Below, piece by piece: positions 5,030 through 6,261 of a stretch of DNA of 6,261 nt. The notes beneath the pieces are model-generated. The model was not told the DNA's origin and searched no databases. It saw only the letters and a list, made by a program, of their open reading frames with translations. Made by a program: the position numbers and the translations under genes. Within the stretch, counting starts at the first letter, position 1. Every line of letters begins with the position of its first letter. The stretch lies in NCBI GenBank assembly GCA_002425885.1, contig DINC01000382.1, positions 6,860 to 13,120 of the forward strand, in the 5' to 3' direction. The stretch comes from Spirochaetia bacterium UBA5550. Lineage in GTDB: Bacteria; Spirochaetota; UBA4802; UBA5550.

Positions 5030-6184
5030 ATGAAGATCTATTTTGATAACGCAGCAACATCCTGGCCGAAACCTGATTCAGTAATAAATGCGATGAATGA
5101 TTTTAATTCTAATATAGGGAGCAATCCCGGGAGGTCCGGGCATCATCTTTCAGTTGAAGCAGGGAGAGTTCTTTTCGAAACAAGAGATAATGCGGCGGAA
5201 CTTTTTCATATAGATGATCCTTTAAGAATTTCGCTGACTTCCAATGTTACTCATTCCCTGAATATTGTTTTAAGAGGTTACCTCAAACCGGGAGATCATG
5301 TTATTACTTCGTCAATGGAGCATAACTCTGTTATGCGGCCCCTAAGAGATCTGGAACAACGGGGAGTTGAACTTACAGTAATTCAGTGTGATGGTGAGGG
5401 GATGCTTGATCCGGATGATATTAAAAAATCTATACGCTCAAATACAAAACTATTATTGTTAACACATGCTTCAAATGTAACAGGGACAGTTATGCCTGTT
5501 CATGAAGCAGGGAGAATCGCTGCTGATCACGGGATTCTTTTCTGTCTTGATTCCGCTCAGACTGCCGGAGTACTCGATATCGATGTGAATTCCCTCAATG
5601 TTGATATATTGTGTTTTACCGGACACAAAGGGCTTCTGGGGCCGATGGGTACAGGCGGATTTTATCTGAAGAAAGGTCTGGAAAATTTAATCGAACCATT
5701 GATGTCTGGTGGTACAGGTAGCCTTTCTGAATTTGAAAAACAGCCTGATTTTATGCCTGATAAATATGAAGCGGGTACACTGAATGCCATAGGATTTGCC
5801 GGACTTGCATCAGGCCTGCGGTATGTTCTTGATACAGGTGTATCTGTCATAAGAGAGAAGGAGGATTCACTCACTGCATATTTTATTGATTCTCTGAAAA
5901 GCAGAAAGGGTGTCAGGATTTATGGAACCTGTGACATGAATTGGCGTACGTCAGTGGTTTCATTTAATATCGATGGTGCTGCTCCTTCAAAGGCGGCATT
6001 CATTTTTGATGAAGAATATGGAATTCTCTCAAGACCCGGTCTTCATTGTGCTCCATCAGCCCACAGAACACTGGACTCATTTCCAGGAGGAACTAACAGA
6101 TTCAGCTTCGGTTTTTATAATACTTTTGAAGATATTGACATATCTCTGAAAGCAATTGATAAGATTATTAGTAATTCCCGGTAA
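5030..6184 (+). CDS. Class-V aminotransferase, cysteine desulfurase family (EF2568-like)
   Basis: This PLP enzyme probably removes sulfur (or selenium) from cysteine (or selenocysteine), leaving alanine and an enzyme-bound persulfide. The 384-residue length is normal. Visible landmarks are IYFDNAATSWPKP at 3-15, NPGRSGHHLS at 32-41, the PLP-stacking His in SMEHNS (H98), N149 in HASNVTG, the pyridine-binding D174 in LDSAQTAG, the Schiff-base lysine K200 in FTGHKGLLGP, GGTGS at 227-231, EAGTLNAIG at 247-255, the candidate catalytic C340 in RPGLHCAPSAH and a carboxylate-binding Arg R357 in NRFSFGFYNT. The motifs EHNSV.RPL, TGHKGLLGP, GGTGS and GLHCAP.AH point to the family named after Enterococcus EF2568 rather than to classical IscS, NifS or SufS. 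EF2568 itself lies in a selenium-related locus, but the family is wider, so the substrate stays open. No scaffold (iscU, sufU), selD or yedF is visible beside it. It stands alone behind a 280-nt intergenic region and is probably transcribed from its own promoter. Confidence 0.93.
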   Translation: MKIYFDNAATSWPKPDSVINAMNDFNSNIGSNPGRSGHHLSVEAGRVLFETRDNAAELFHIDDPLRISLTSNVTHSLNIVLRGYLKPGDHVITSSMEHNSVMRPLRDLEQRGVELTVIQCDGEGMLDPDDIKKSIRSNTKLLLLTHASNVTGTVMPVHEAGRIAADHGILFCLDSAQTAGVLDIDVNSLNVDILCFTGHKGLLGPMGTGGFYLKKGLENLIEPLMSGGTGSLSEFEKQPDFMPDKYEAGTLNAIGFAGLASGLRYVLDTGVSVIREKEDSLTAYFIDSLKSRKGVRIYGTCDMNWRTSVVSFNIDGAAPSKAAFIFDEEYGILSRPGLHCAPSAHRTLDSFPGGTNRFSFGFYNTFEDIDISLKAIDKIISNSR

Positions 6185-6261
6185 TAATCTTTGAATAAAA
6201 TTCCTGAATGACGAAGTCCTGATTATTTCGTATAATCCTATAATACTTTGCAAATTCCTGA
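6168..6261 (-). CDS. Possible 3' end of a convergent gene, partial
   Basis: On the minus strand one frame is open from the right window edge for 30 codons and stops with TAA at 6170-6168. It overlaps the end of the desulfurase gene by 17 nt. The tail reads QEFAKYYRIIRNN, then QDFVIQEFYSKIITGNY, with a mix of aromatic, charged and aliphatic residues that looks protein-like. I do not recognise a family from so short a tail. A second minus-strand frame is also open across the edge but runs deep into the desulfurase gene, so it is less likely. Thirty open codons in AT-rich DNA can occur by chance. Confidence 0.33.
   Translation of the reverse strand, partial: QEFAKYYRIIRNNQDFVIQEFYSKIITGNY

Noticed and set aside
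5662..5874. 70-codon minus-strand frame inside the desulfurase gene
   Set aside because: It is a shadow frame of a gene with complete catalytic motifs.
6221..6237. Hairpin GATTAT-TTCGT-ATAATC as a terminator for the desulfurase gene
   Set aside because: The stem is only 6 bp and AT-rich, and no T-run follows on either strand. It also lies within the possible convergent coding tail.

Overview
The window carries the 3' part of a flagellar basal-body operon, a convergent gene for a protein with two HD-GYP domains, and a separately promoted PLP enzyme of the cysteine desulfurase type. The organism is most likely a spirochaete or close relative. The reasons are the close resemblance of the FlgG N-terminus (MMRSLWTAASGMIGQQFNID) to spirochaete FlgG, the flgG-flgA-flgH-flgI-flgJ order as I recall it from Leptospira, the moderate AT-richness and the single-domain FlgJ. 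This is inference from remembered family patterns; no database search was possible.

Layout. Positions 1-127 are an AT-rich upstream region with a plausible sigma70-type promoter (TATAAT at 93-98) and a clear Shine-Dalgarno. Positions 128-3461 hold five tightly packed plus-strand genes (1-nt overlap, 4-nt overlap, 0-nt gap, 6-nt gap): flgG (distal rod), flgA (periplasmic P-ring chaperone), flgH (L-ring), flgI (P-ring) and flgJ (rod-binding/cap domain only). They are almost certainly one transcript building the distal rod and its bushings. Positions 3466-4749 on the minus strand encode a 427-residue protein with two complete HD-GYP phosphodiesterase domains in tandem; its stop lies only 4 nt from the flgJ stop. 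Positions 4750-5029 are a 280-nt intergenic region with a TTGACA box facing the HD-GYP gene, an extended -10 element facing right, an uncertain 41-codon ORF and an inverted repeat just upstream of the next gene. Positions 5030-6184 encode a 384-residue class-V aminotransferase/cysteine desulfurase of the EF2568-like family with its PLP lysine and candidate catalytic cysteine in place. The last 77 nt may hold the 3' end of a convergent minus-strand gene.

How they work together. The flagellar genes form one structural module. The HD-GYP protein is a plausible cyclic-di-GMP hydrolase that could link second-messenger level to motility, but the only evidence for that link is its position. The cysteine desulfurase looks unrelated to motility (sulfur or selenium mobilisation). 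I see no tRNA, rRNA, CRISPR array, insertion sequence or phage gene. I did not find a convincing undescribed system. The most unusual points are the tandem HD-GYP protein with an apparently leaderless start, the FlgH without a good lipobox or the usual C-terminus, and the structured intergenic region before the desulfurase gene.
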